From Fructilactobacillus florum DSM 22689 = JCM 16035 (GTDB lineage: Bacteria; Bacillota; Bacilli; Lactobacillales; Lactobacillaceae), in NCBI RefSeq assembly GCF_001436645.1, contig NZ_AYZI01000003.1, positions 1-64,000 on the forward strand: a stretch of DNA of 64,000 nucleotides, given 5' to 3'. The notes below the pieces were generated by a model that was not told where the DNA came from, did not search any database, and was given only the letters and a program-made list of their open reading frames with translations. The position numbers and the translations under genes were made by a program. This document shows, one piece after another, positions 35,560-43,661 of the stretch; the stretch's first letter is position 1, and each line of letters begins with the position of its first letter.

Positions 35560-36650
35560 TTCGCAACTGGTTGGCTGTAATAACCCAGCTCCAAGTCGGG
35601 GTTAGCTACCAAGTCGGCTAATAATTTACCCACCATCGGTCCGGTTGTTAAACCTGAAGAACCCAAACCAGTGCCAATTAAAACTTTTTCATGACGTGGA
35701 ACCTTACCAACACACGGAGCAAAATCTGGCAGGTAGGCACGCGTCCCAACCCGTTGGTTTTTTACCTTCAGAGGGTCAATCTTTCCTAACCAGGGAGTTG
35801 CTACCCTAAGTAGTTTAGCACGAGCTGCTGTAGTAGGTTGTAAATTAAACTCACCATGATCTTCATGGGTTGCTCCCACTAAAACTCGCCCATTTTCTAC
35901 AGGAATCAGATCAAATTCTGCTTCTGGCATAAGTACTGGGCTGCTTACAGCACTCCAATGTGGTAATTGCAACTCCAAGAGCTGACCCTTTTGCGGATGA
36001 ACTTTGAGCTTAATTCCTAATGGTTCCAGCACCTGAGCTGTCCATGCTCCAGTTGCTAGAATAATAACGTCAAATGAACAAACCTGCTGCTTAAACAATA
36101 GTTGTTGCTCGGACAACAGAGTAGCCGTACCTTTGCGGTATTCAACCTGCTGAGCTCGTAATTTTTCTAATAATAATTTACAAAAAAGAGCTCCATCCAG
36201 CCGACTGCCACCGCTAATCAAAATCCCAGGAGCGGGAACTGCTTGCAAAAATGGTAGTTGCCGATGGATTTCTGTTTGGGAAAGCTGCGTAATTTTTCCG
36301 ATTTGAGGAGCTTGGTGCCGACGTTGCAGTGCAAGTTCATACAGCTCATCCAATTTTTGTGGTGCTGATCTAGTAATGATGGTTCCACAATTTTGGTAGC
36401 AAGTAAGGGGCAGCTGCAACTCCTGACTAAGACGAGCCAATTCAACAGCACCCGCTCGAGCTAAATGATACCAACGTTGATTTCTTCTTTTTGATAACCA
36501 TGGTGAAATGATCCCAGCTGCTGCCTTAGTCGCCTGCCCTGTGCCAGCATCAAAGATAGTGATTTCGTTAGCTGGATTATTCTGTTTTAAATAGTAAGCA
36601 GCTGTTGTTCCAACGATTCCCGCCCCAACAATTGCAATTTTGGTGGTCAT
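35550..36650 (-). CDS. FAD-dependent oxidoreductase (DadA/ThiO-like D-amino acid or glycine oxidase family)
   Basis: An N-terminal FAD-binding Rossmann motif (IVGAGIVGTTAAYYL, residues 6-20) is followed by a DAO-type substrate domain. C-terminal ATGAWTAQVL and LIGTGLGSSGLTTGP segments close the FAD site. The 366-aa length fits the family. The start abuts the stop of the methyltransferase gene, so the two are co-transcribed. The substrate cannot be told from sequence. Ends converge by 10 bases with the RNase H-like gene. Confidence 0.85.
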   Translation of the reverse strand: MTTKIAIVGAGIVGTTAAYYLKQNNPANEITIFDAGTGQATKAAAGIISPWLSKRRNQRWYHLARAGAVELARLSQELQLPLTCYQNCGTIITRSAPQKLDELYELALQRRHQAPQIGKITQLSQTEIHRQLPFLQAVPAPGILISGGSRLDGALFCKLLLEKLRAQQVEYRKGTATLLSEQQLLFKQQVCSFDVIILATGAWTAQVLEPLGIKLKVHPQKGQLLELQLPHWSAVSSPVLMPEAEFDLIPVENGRVLVGATHEDHGEFNLQPTTAARAKLLRVATPWLGKIDPLKVKNQRVGTRAYLPDFAPCVGKVPRHEKVLIGTGLGSSGLTTGPMVGKLLADLVANPDLELGYYSQPVANYL

Positions 36651-37793
36651 TTAATCCCCACTCTCATTTCGTTTTCCCCAGAATTGGAAATAGTCAGTTC
36701 GAATCCGACCATTATATAATTTTCGTCGTTTAGTCGCCGGCATCCCGTATTCCGTTTCAAAATTTAAATCACTGGTTAAAAAGTACTTCGACCAAGTGGT
36801 CAACGGAATAAACACTTTTCCTAGATCGTGATACAAGGAAACTGCCTGTTGTTGATCACCTAGCCGTTGTCCGTAAGGCGGGTTGGAGACAACTACTCCG
36901 TGATGTAAATCCGTATGGAAATCTTGCACCGCAAGTTGTTTGAAGTGGATATCATGCAGCAACCCAATCTCTTGGGCATTAACTTTCGCATAATTAATCA
37001 TTTCTCCATTTACATCGGAAGCAAAAATTTGAAACTCGCTGGTATAATCAGCCTGTTGATCAGCTTCATCACGAAGCTGATCAACTAACGTAGGGTTAAC
37101 CCAATCCCATGCTTCACAAGCAAATGACCGTTGAAGACCAGGGGCAAGATTACGAGCAATTAGCGCGGCTTCGATTGGAAGCGTTCCAGAACCACACATT
37201 GGATCGACAAATGGCATCGTCTTTGGTTGCCAATTAGTTAATAGTATCAGCGCCGCTGCCATATTTTCTTTGAGGGGGGCTGCTCCCTTAGCAACTCGAT
37301 AGCCACGCTTGAAGAGACTGTCCCCAGTGGTATCTAATAAGACGGTCGCTTGATTTTTTACTAACCGAGTCTCAATTGCATACGTAGCACCGGTTTCTGG
37401 CAAACGGGTGTGCCGCGCATAATAATTACTTAACTTTGCAACAATTGCTTTCTTAGTAATTGCTTGGATATCAGGGACACTATGCAGTTGTGATTTTTGA
37501 GACCGACCGGCAACTGGAAAAGCGCCTGTCAAGGGAATCAAGGTTTCCCACGGTAATTTTTCAACATTATCAAAGAGCTCTGTGAAACTAGTAGCACTAA
37601 ACGATCCCACAACAATTTCAACTCGATCAGCCGTTCGCAACCATAAGTTGGCCTTAATTACGTCAACAATGGTGCCTGAAAACATCACATGTCCATTTTC
37701 GGTTTGAACTTGATAGCCCAGTTGCTTGAGTTCATTCGCTGTTAGTGCTTCTAATCCAGCAGCACAAGTCGCCATTAATTTAAATTTTTGCAT
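36651..37793 (-). CDS. THUMP-domain class I RNA methyltransferase (RlmL N-terminal/YpsC type)
   Basis: The 380-aa protein has a THUMP RNA-binding domain (about 1-160, with CAAGLEALTANELKQLGY) and a SAM methyltransferase domain with DPMCGSGTLPIEAALIARN (near 190) and catalytic NPPYGQRL. It probably makes m2G in 23S rRNA. The long open frame upstream to 38051 runs through the RNase P RNA gene and its terminator and is not coding; the ATG at 37793 with TGAGGATG is the start. Order gpsB-rnpB-methyltransferase is conserved in Bacilli. Confidence 0.92.
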   Translation of the reverse strand: MQKFKLMATCAAGLEALTANELKQLGYQVQTENGHVMFSGTIVDVIKANLWLRTADRVEIVVGSFSATSFTELFDNVEKLPWETLIPLTGAFPVAGRSQKSQLHSVPDIQAITKKAIVAKLSNYYARHTRLPETGATYAIETRLVKNQATVLLDTTGDSLFKRGYRVAKGAAPLKENMAAALILLTNWQPKTMPFVDPMCGSGTLPIEAALIARNLAPGLQRSFACEAWDWVNPTLVDQLRDEADQQADYTSEFQIFASDVNGEMINYAKVNAQEIGLLHDIHFKQLAVQDFHTDLHHGVVVSNPPYGQRLGDQQQAVSLYHDLGKVFIPLTTWSKYFLTSDLNFETEYGMPATKRRKLYNGRIRTDYFQFWGKRNESGD

Positions 37794-37816
37794 AATTTCA
37801 TCCTCATTTTTTCTAT

Positions 37817-37842
37817 AAAAAAAGAGTGGGAAATCCCACTCT
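37817..37842 (-). terminator. Terminator of rnpB
   Basis: AGAGTGGGATTTCCCACTCT is a perfect hairpin followed by seven Ts on the minus strand. Confidence 0.9.
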
Positions 37843-37846
37843 ACCT

Positions 37847-38250
37847 GATTGGTGCAGGCCCCTGTAAGCCATGTTTTGTGCTCAATTAAAGTATCAGGAA
37901 CAATAATTGAGTAGTAATCATCTATCTCAAGAATCATTGATTCTTGCCCTACACTTAGTTCTGATTTCCGTGTGTAAAGCTCCCCTACCAAAGTTTGGGT
38001 TTCCCGCTCGCGGGGTTTACTGCGTTCCAGTGATTCAATTTCTTGAATCAATCGTCTCTATAGCACCTTAGGAAATACTACAACATAGATTAAAAATCCT
38101 TAGCTGCCTCTTTCGCCGTAACTGTTAAACAGTCCCTCGGCTTATTTTTTCACCGGGCACGAACACTACAAGCATCACAGCTTGTGCGAGAGTGGACTTT
38201 CCTCAGCCAGCCCGTAGGCTAACCGCGATTACTCAGGACCTGCACCAATT
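37847..38250 (-). ncRNA. rnpB: RNase P RNA, bacterial type B
   Basis: The minus strand contains the universal GAGGAAAGTCCACTC near the 5' end, a GCCGAGGGACTGTT-type core, and the 3' segment ACAAAACATGGCTTACAG. The ends pair as helix P1 (ATTGGTGCAGG with CCTGCACCAAT). The length is about 404 nt, typical for the Bacillus-type class. It lies between gpsB and the THUMP methyltransferase, its usual place, and ends in its own terminator. It is the catalytic RNA that matures tRNA 5' ends. Confidence 0.95.
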
Positions 38251-38255
38251 AAACC

Positions 38256-38639
38256 CTAATTATTTTCGCCAAAGACCCGACGTTCCAAATTGGATAACCG
38301 CTTTAAAATATCCATATTAGTAACGTTAGTTTCATCCGCATTCCCATAAGAAACTGTTGCCGTACCGTTATTCCCTAACGGAGCTTCCTGGTAACTTGGC
38401 TGTGGAGCCGCCTGCGGCTGAACGGTTGGTTTAGCCTGCAATTGCTCTGTCAGCTGTTGGGTTTCGGTGGTTAGCTGTTGAATCTGTTGATCTTGTGACT
38501 GGATGGTGTTTTGAAAACTCTCGTAATCTTTAATCACCTGATCCAAAAATGAATCAACATCAGTCGGATCATAACCCCGCATCTTTTGTTTGAATTCTTT
38601 TTGGAGAATGTCTTTTGGTGTGAAATTTATGTTAGCCAT
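38256..38639 (-). CDS. gpsB: Cell division protein GpsB
   Basis: GpsB coordinates septal and peripheral wall synthesis with class A PBPs. The N-terminal DivIVA-like domain (FTPKDILQKEFKQKMRGYDP, DVDSFLDQVIKDYE) is followed by a coiled coil (about 40-75), a Pro/Gln linker and the C-terminal RLSNLERRVFG helix that forms the trimer. Two ATGs are present; 38639 has better spacing to GGAGG than 38642. About 127 aa. Confidence 0.94.
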   Translation of the reverse strand: MANINFTPKDILQKEFKQKMRGYDPTDVDSFLDQVIKDYESFQNTIQSQDQQIQQLTTETQQLTEQLQAKPTVQPQAAPQPSYQEAPLGNNGTATVSYGNADETNVTNMDILKRLSNLERRVFGENN

Positions 38640-38688
38640 CATACCACCTCCTACGTTTATTAACTATCATATTCTAACACAGCCTTTT

Positions 38689-39249
38689 TTACAAGTCATC
38701 ATTATCAGGGTTTAAGCTTTCTGCTGTTTCTTCTAAATCATCAAAATCAATGATCTGAAAGGGATATACTTGATGCTCACGAAACTGTAGAATTGCCCGG
38801 TAATCATATTCCGGCTTTCCTAACTGTTCAGTATCATATACCAATAACGCCTGGTCGGTATGACTAAGCATGAATTGTTGATAATTTTTCAATTGCTGCG
38901 GACTCGTATACGGATGTTCACTAACTGAAGCAGAGAAGTCTGCCCTAGAAAGGGTTGCTTGCAAGCGAGCGCGGTTTGCTTCATTCCACTGAGTACCAAA
39001 ATCGGCAAAAGGAAGGATAACCCCAATCTCGAATTGTTGGGGATACTGTTGTTTTAATTGATGAGCAATTTGAACAGTCCATTGCTCTATCCCTAACTGA
39101 GCACCTGTAATAATCCACGTACACCCAGCTTCAAGCAACTGTTGTAAAGCTGATTGCAACGCCGTGAACACCACTTGAGCTTTAGGATCTTTTGGATTAA
39201 AAATCCCTAATTCATAGCTGCGATAGCCAGTAATCCAAGCTCTACTCAT
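38689..39249 (-). CDS. YpsA-family protein (DUF1273, SLOG superfamily)
   Basis: The 186-aa protein opens with AWITGYRSYELGIF and contains ITGAQLGIEQWTVQIA, the nucleotide-binding signature of YpsA/SLOG proteins. YpsA of Bacillus and Staphylococcus affects cell division, and its linkage with gpsB seen here is conserved. The C-terminus is acidic (DDLEETAESLNPDNDDL). It shares a divergent promoter region with recU. Confidence 0.88.
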   Translation of the reverse strand: MSRAWITGYRSYELGIFNPKDPKAQVVFTALQSALQQLLEAGCTWIITGAQLGIEQWTVQIAHQLKQQYPQQFEIGVILPFADFGTQWNEANRARLQATLSRADFSASVSEHPYTSPQQLKNYQQFMLSHTDQALLVYDTEQLGKPEYDYRAILQFREHQVYPFQIIDFDDLEETAESLNPDNDDL

Positions 39250-39354
39250 AACATCTCCTGGATAAAAGTTTAATTACACTGTTGATATTGCTATAATTGT
39301 ATTACATTTAATGAGAGCTCTTCAAATTCAATTAAATTCATTGAGGAGGTTACT

Positions 39355-39987
39355 GTGACAATTCATTATCCTAATGGACATCAGTATCACCCTCGTCCGT
39401 CCCGTCTGCGCCACACCAATCAGCTAGACAGCATTAGTCACGCTGATCGGGGAATGTCGTTGGAACAGGCCGTTAACGAGAGTAATCAATATTATCGAGC
39501 TCGTAATAAAGCCGTTATTCACAAAAAACCAACCCCGATACAGATTGTTGACGTATCCTATCCTAAGCGGAGTGCAGCGGTAATTCGAGAAGCTTATTTT
39601 CAAGCAGCCTCAACAACCGATTACAATGGAATCTACAGGGGGCACTATATTGATTTTGACGCTAAAGAAACTACTAACAAGACTTCGTTTCCTCTAGCCA
39701 ATTTTCATGCACATCAAATTCAACATCTAAGAGATTGCTTCCAGTTGGGAGGAATCTGCTTTGCCCTAATTAGTTTTAAACCCAGCAATGAACTTTTTTT
39801 GCTCAACGGTCCTGACCTATTTTCAGCTTGGGATTTACAATCCCAAGGGGGACGAAAATCTATTCCCAAAAAACAAATTACGCAAAAAGGATATGCACTT
39901 CCCTATCGGTTTAATCCAGTTATTCCATATTTAGATGCGGTTGATAAAATCATTGCCACTCACAAAGGAGAAAAAAATGAGTTCTGA
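39355..39987 (+). CDS. recU: Holliday junction resolvase RecU
   Basis: RecU cuts Holliday junctions during recombination and chromosome segregation. The 210-aa protein contains YPKRSAAVIREAYFQAAST, the nuclease core HYIDFDAKET, and FHAHQIQHLRDC. A GTG start follows GAGGAGG. It overlaps pbp1A by 11 bases, the standard recU-ponA operon of Firmicutes. Confidence 0.94.
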   Translation: MTIHYPNGHQYHPRPSRLRHTNQLDSISHADRGMSLEQAVNESNQYYRARNKAVIHKKPTPIQIVDVSYPKRSAAVIREAYFQAASTTDYNGIYRGHYIDFDAKETTNKTSFPLANFHAHQIQHLRDCFQLGGICFALISFKPSNELFLLNGPDLFSAWDLQSQGGRKSIPKKQITQKGYALPYRFNPVIPYLDAVDKIIATHKGEKNEF

Positions 39988-42307
39988 CGAAACCTATTCA
40001 CGTCTACAAAAAAACAAGCGCAAGGCTCGACCATTGCTTCATATTTTTTTGTGGATTGTTTTCTTTGTTTTCTTACTATTTTTAATGGGCGTGGGACTAT
40101 TTACCTATTACGCTGCTTCGGCTCCTCACGTTTCCTACCATACACTTTCAAGTGATAATTCCACTACGATCTATGATCGAAATGGGCAAGTTATTTCTCG
40201 ACTAGGAATGCAAAATCGTGACTATGTTAAACATCAAGACATCCCAGAAAATCTAAAAAATGCGATTATTTCTGTCGAAGATCGCCACTTTTACCAGGAC
40301 AAAGGAGTTGACCCCATTCGAATTGTCGAGGCGGGAGTAAGCAATATCTTTGGTCGTAGTGGTGGACTTCAAGGTGGCAGTACGCTAACCCAACAGTTAA
40401 TTAAGTTATCGGTTTTTTCAACTAAAGCCTCTGATCAAACTTTGAAGCGGAAGGCTCAAGAAGCTTGGCTAGCAGTCAAAGTCGACAAGGACTACAGCAA
40501 ACAACAAATCTTGGAATTTTACATCAATAAAGTTTACATGGGAAATAACTCCTATGGAATGCAAACCATTTCCCAAACGCTCTATCACAAACCGCTTAAC
40601 CAATTAGATTTAGCTCAAACAGCACTGCTAGCTGGCTTGCCACAAGCACCCGTTGCCTATAACCCTGTTACTAATCCTAAATACGCAACAATTCGTCGTA
40701 ATCAAGTTTTAGATGCAATGGTTAAAAACAAGGCCATTAGTCAGAAACAAGCTAACCAAGCAAAACGTCAAAACGTCCAAAATGGTATTGACAAAGCCAA
40801 TGTCAATAAAACTCCAACTCAAAAAGACGAAAAGTATGCCGATGCATATATTAGTCAAGTAACCCAAGAAATGCGCGCCAAGGGCTTCAACCTCAATGCC
40901 GGTAATAAAATCTATACCAATCTAGATATGAATACCCAAAAACATATGTATCAACTAGCTAACGACGATAATGCCGGGCTGGCTTTTAATAACAATGATT
41001 TCCAAATTGGTGCCACCATGGTAAATCCCCAAAATGGAAAAGTCGTTTCCATGTTAGGAAGTCGCAAACAAAACGTTCTCTTTGGTCTGAATCGAGCAGT
41101 TCAAACAGATCACTCTAGTGGTTCAACTATGAAACCACTCATGGACTACGGTCCTGCAATTGAGTATCTTAAATATCCAACCTATCAATCGATGAAAGAC
41201 ACTCCCTTCACGTACCCTGGTACCGATAAACAGTTGAATGATTTTGATAATAAACATCAAGGAACCATTACCATGAGACAGGCCCTGGTTCAATCACGAA
41301 ATATTCCTGCCATCCGGACCCTTCAGGATGTGGGAATTCCACGCGCCACTGAATTTTTAAAGGGATTGGGAATGACTTTCAAAGAACCACTCAATTTGCA
41401 AAATGGGATTGGAGCCTACATCTCTTCTGAACAAGAGGCTGCTGCCTATGCCGCATTTGCAAATGGTGGAACCTATCACGAACCTTACCTAATTAATAAA
41501 ATCGTAACGCCAACTGGTGAAAGTAAGCAGTTCAAAGCAAAGAGCCATCGAGCTATGTCGCCTGCCACAGCTTTCATGATTACCGATATGCTTAAAGGAG
41601 TCATGACTGATCCACAGGGGTCTGGAACAGCAGCAAATATTGCTGGTCTCTATCAAGCTGGTAAAACGGGAACAACCCAGTATCCAGATAACTACCTCAA
41701 CCAAGTTCCTAAAAATGCAAGCATGGATTCTTGGTTTACTGGTTATACCAAAAATCTCTCCCTTTCGATTTGGACCGGGTTTGATCGACCACTGGAGCCA
41801 GACCACTATCTTTCTGAACCACAGACGAAAATTGCCCAACAATTTTACAAACAAGTTATGGAACGAGCATCTGAAAATCAACCTAATGAAAACTGGACAA
41901 AACCTGACGACGTTGTCAAAACAAAGAAAAATGGGCAAACTCAGTATTACATTGTTGGTCACGGGGCTGATCAGACCCAACGGGTTAATACTACTGCTAG
42001 TCAGTCACAACAAGCGGCAGACAACCAATCCGTCGTCCCCAACCAAGCTGATAATAAACAACAAGATCAGACCACTAATGAACCTACGAATGGGATGGCT
42101 ACTCCAACCGAGCAAACTCCTACCCCAATAAATAATGATCAACCCCAAAACACCCCTACTCCAAGCGAAAATCAGCCATCGCAACCAACCCAAAACAATA
42201 ACCAACAGCCTCAAACAAATCAACAACCAGACCAGCAAAATCAACCTAGTCAACCTGCTCAACCACAAACTGATTCAAATCAACAGCAACAACAACCTAA
42301 CCAGTAG
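39977..42307 (+). CDS. Class A penicillin-binding protein 1A
   Basis: This bifunctional transglycosylase/transpeptidase has one N-terminal membrane helix (about 22-47), the GT51 domain (EDRHFYQDKGVDP, GGSTLTQQLIKLS) and the transpeptidase domain with the SxxK active site (SSGSTMKP), SRN and KTGTT. Residues about 675-776 form a Gln/Asn/Pro/Thr-rich low-complexity tail, probably in the wall. The ATG at 39977 (AAAGGAG) is inside the recU end; an earlier frame from 39935 is rejected. GpsB, encoded nearby, usually controls this protein. Confidence 0.94.
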   Translation: MSSDETYSRLQKNKRKARPLLHIFLWIVFFVFLLFLMGVGLFTYYAASAPHVSYHTLSSDNSTTIYDRNGQVISRLGMQNRDYVKHQDIPENLKNAIISVEDRHFYQDKGVDPIRIVEAGVSNIFGRSGGLQGGSTLTQQLIKLSVFSTKASDQTLKRKAQEAWLAVKVDKDYSKQQILEFYINKVYMGNNSYGMQTISQTLYHKPLNQLDLAQTALLAGLPQAPVAYNPVTNPKYATIRRNQVLDAMVKNKAISQKQANQAKRQNVQNGIDKANVNKTPTQKDEKYADAYISQVTQEMRAKGFNLNAGNKIYTNLDMNTQKHMYQLANDDNAGLAFNNNDFQIGATMVNPQNGKVVSMLGSRKQNVLFGLNRAVQTDHSSGSTMKPLMDYGPAIEYLKYPTYQSMKDTPFTYPGTDKQLNDFDNKHQGTITMRQALVQSRNIPAIRTLQDVGIPRATEFLKGLGMTFKEPLNLQNGIGAYISSEQEAAAYAAFANGGTYHEPYLINKIVTPTGESKQFKAKSHRAMSPATAFMITDMLKGVMTDPQGSGTAANIAGLYQAGKTGTTQYPDNYLNQVPKNASMDSWFTGYTKNLSLSIWTGFDRPLEPDHYLSEPQTKIAQQFYKQVMERASENQPNENWTKPDDVVKTKKNGQTQYYIVGHGADQTQRVNTTASQSQQAADNQSVVPNQADNKQQDQTTNEPTNGMATPTEQTPTPINNDQPQNTPTPSENQPSQPTQNNNQQPQTNQQPDQQNQPSQPAQPQTDSNQQQQQPNQ

Positions 42308-42318
42308 CATCAGTAATT

Positions 42319-42373
42319 AAAAAGCTCTGTAAATTCTGAGAAATCATCTCGGTTAATTTACAGAGCTTTTTTA
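42319..42373. terminator. Bidirectional terminator between pbp1A and dnaD
   Basis: AAAAAGCTCTGTAAATT pairs with AATTTACAGAGCTTTTTT across a short loop, serving both convergent genes. Confidence 0.9.
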
Positions 42374-43072
42374 ATTTTTATCAATTTTAAATAATGGAAT
42401 CTGTGGGGGCTGTTGTTGTCCATCGTTAGCGTTCATTTCTCGATTAGAACGGTGCTGTTGATATTGCTCCACTTGAGCAGCCGTTTGTAAATTGGCTTTA
42501 TGCCAATTTAATAAAATTCGATCCATGTACCGCAGATTATAGACCTGATTTAAGACGGCCTCCCTCAGAGCCAATTGAATTAAGTCATTCCCATAGTGAT
42601 CTTGATCAAACCAACTGGTAATGGTCTCTAGTTCAATTGGGGAAAGCATTCTTCCAAACTCTTTACTGATCATCTGCACCGTGGTTTGTCGCTGATTGGT
42701 GCGATTCTCAGTCGCTGGTGCTGAGGTAGTAGTCACTTCATCAACATCTACTTGTTGCTTGAGTAACTCACTTATCTTTTTGCTTAAGGGACGCAAGCTA
42801 TATTCATCGCGATCATACTTACGCGTGATTGCAATGATTTTTTTTAACACTAACTGATGTAATTCGTCATACACGGTTTGTTCAGATAAACCTGTAATTT
42901 CCGCCAAACTTCCTGCACTTGGGAAAAAGACCTGTTGCTGACGCTGGTATTGCAGTTCTAATACCAAGACTAGTTCCACAGCAGTCAACCCAAGTTGTTT
43001 GAAATTTGTCAACAAAAAACCAGAAATACTTAGGGAACCGCTCTCTAGATAGTGAGCGAATTCTTGCTCCAT
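42371..43072 (-). CDS. dnaD: DnaD-domain replication initiation protein
   Basis: The 233-aa protein has an N-terminal winged helix (SAGSLAEITGLSEQTVYDEL) and a C-terminal DnaB_2/DnaD domain (FGRMLSPIELETITSW, ILLNWHKANLQT) with a Gln/Asn-rich tail. It helps load the replicative helicase. Unlike Bacillus, asnS and aspB are absent between dnaD and dinG; only the small membrane protein gene lies between. Confidence 0.92.
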   Translation of the reverse strand: MEQEFAHYLESGSLSISGFLLTNFKQLGLTAVELVLVLELQYQRQQQVFFPSAGSLAEITGLSEQTVYDELHQLVLKKIIAITRKYDRDEYSLRPLSKKISELLKQQVDVDEVTTTSAPATENRTNQRQTTVQMISKEFGRMLSPIELETITSWFDQDHYGNDLIQLALREAVLNQVYNLRYMDRILLNWHKANLQTAAQVEQYQQHRSNREMNANDGQQQPPQIPLFKIDKN

Positions 43073-43092
43073 AATGCTAGCCTCCTTCTTTG

Positions 43093-43593
43093 CTAAAGAT
43101 TTTTAATTACTTTAGTAACTTTTCCCTTAGAGAAGTTAATATAGACATACTGATGTGCCCCCTGCCTGTTTCTAGTTGAAACCAGCCACACCGGCTTATT
43201 CTGCTCTAAAGTTAGTCCTAAATTCGTAACGGTCGCAGCCGTTCGATGACTTGCAATTTGTGATGCCTGTGTGGCAGAGATTCCGCTTGCTTGCCGAACG
43301 ATTTGAATAGCGTGCCAATTATTACTCATAATTGCATAAATCGGTTGTTTTTGCTGGTTGCGTCCAGCAATTGTGTAAGTGGGACGCCCCACATTAACCG
43401 CAAAAAAATGATCACTTTTGTCAATCTTAGCATAACGTTGTGCCACGGCCTGTGACGTTTTTTCTGCTTGGGTCAATGGCCGCCGTGCTAAATGTAGGAT
43501 GACACTCGTTATTATAATCAATAACAGTAAAATTAATAAGGCTAGTTCCAATCCGTGAATCAGCTTGCGTCGTCGGATTCTTTCTTTTCGCAT
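43093..43593 (-). CDS. YpmB-like membrane-anchored protein (DUF5590)
   Basis: The 166-aa protein has a basic N-terminus (MRKERIRRRKL), one membrane helix (about 16-37) and an extracytoplasmic domain with two PepSY-like repeats (SQAVAQRYAKIDKSDHFF, ISATQASQIASHRTAATV). The position between dnaD and dinG matches ypmB. Function is unknown. Confidence 0.8.
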   Translation of the reverse strand: MRKERIRRRKLIHGLELALLILLLLIIITSVILHLARRPLTQAEKTSQAVAQRYAKIDKSDHFFAVNVGRPTYTIAGRNQQKQPIYAIMSNNWHAIQIVRQASGISATQASQIASHRTAATVTNLGLTLEQNKPVWLVSTRNRQGAHQYVYINFSKGKVTKVIKNL

Positions 43594-43661
43594 ACCATAC
43601 TCCCTGCTTTCTTAAATTCATTTTATTATAGCAAACGCTAGCACCCTCGACTTAACCTGAG

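Noticed and set aside
37794-38051. N-terminal extension of the THUMP methyltransferase frame (86 extra residues)
   Set aside because: The extension runs through the rnpB gene and its terminator; the ATG at 37793 has a ribosome site and matches the family start.
41489-41980. 163-aa frames on both strands inside pbp1A (also 41640-42131)
   Set aside because: They overlap a clearly conserved transpeptidase domain and have no ribosome sites or family features.
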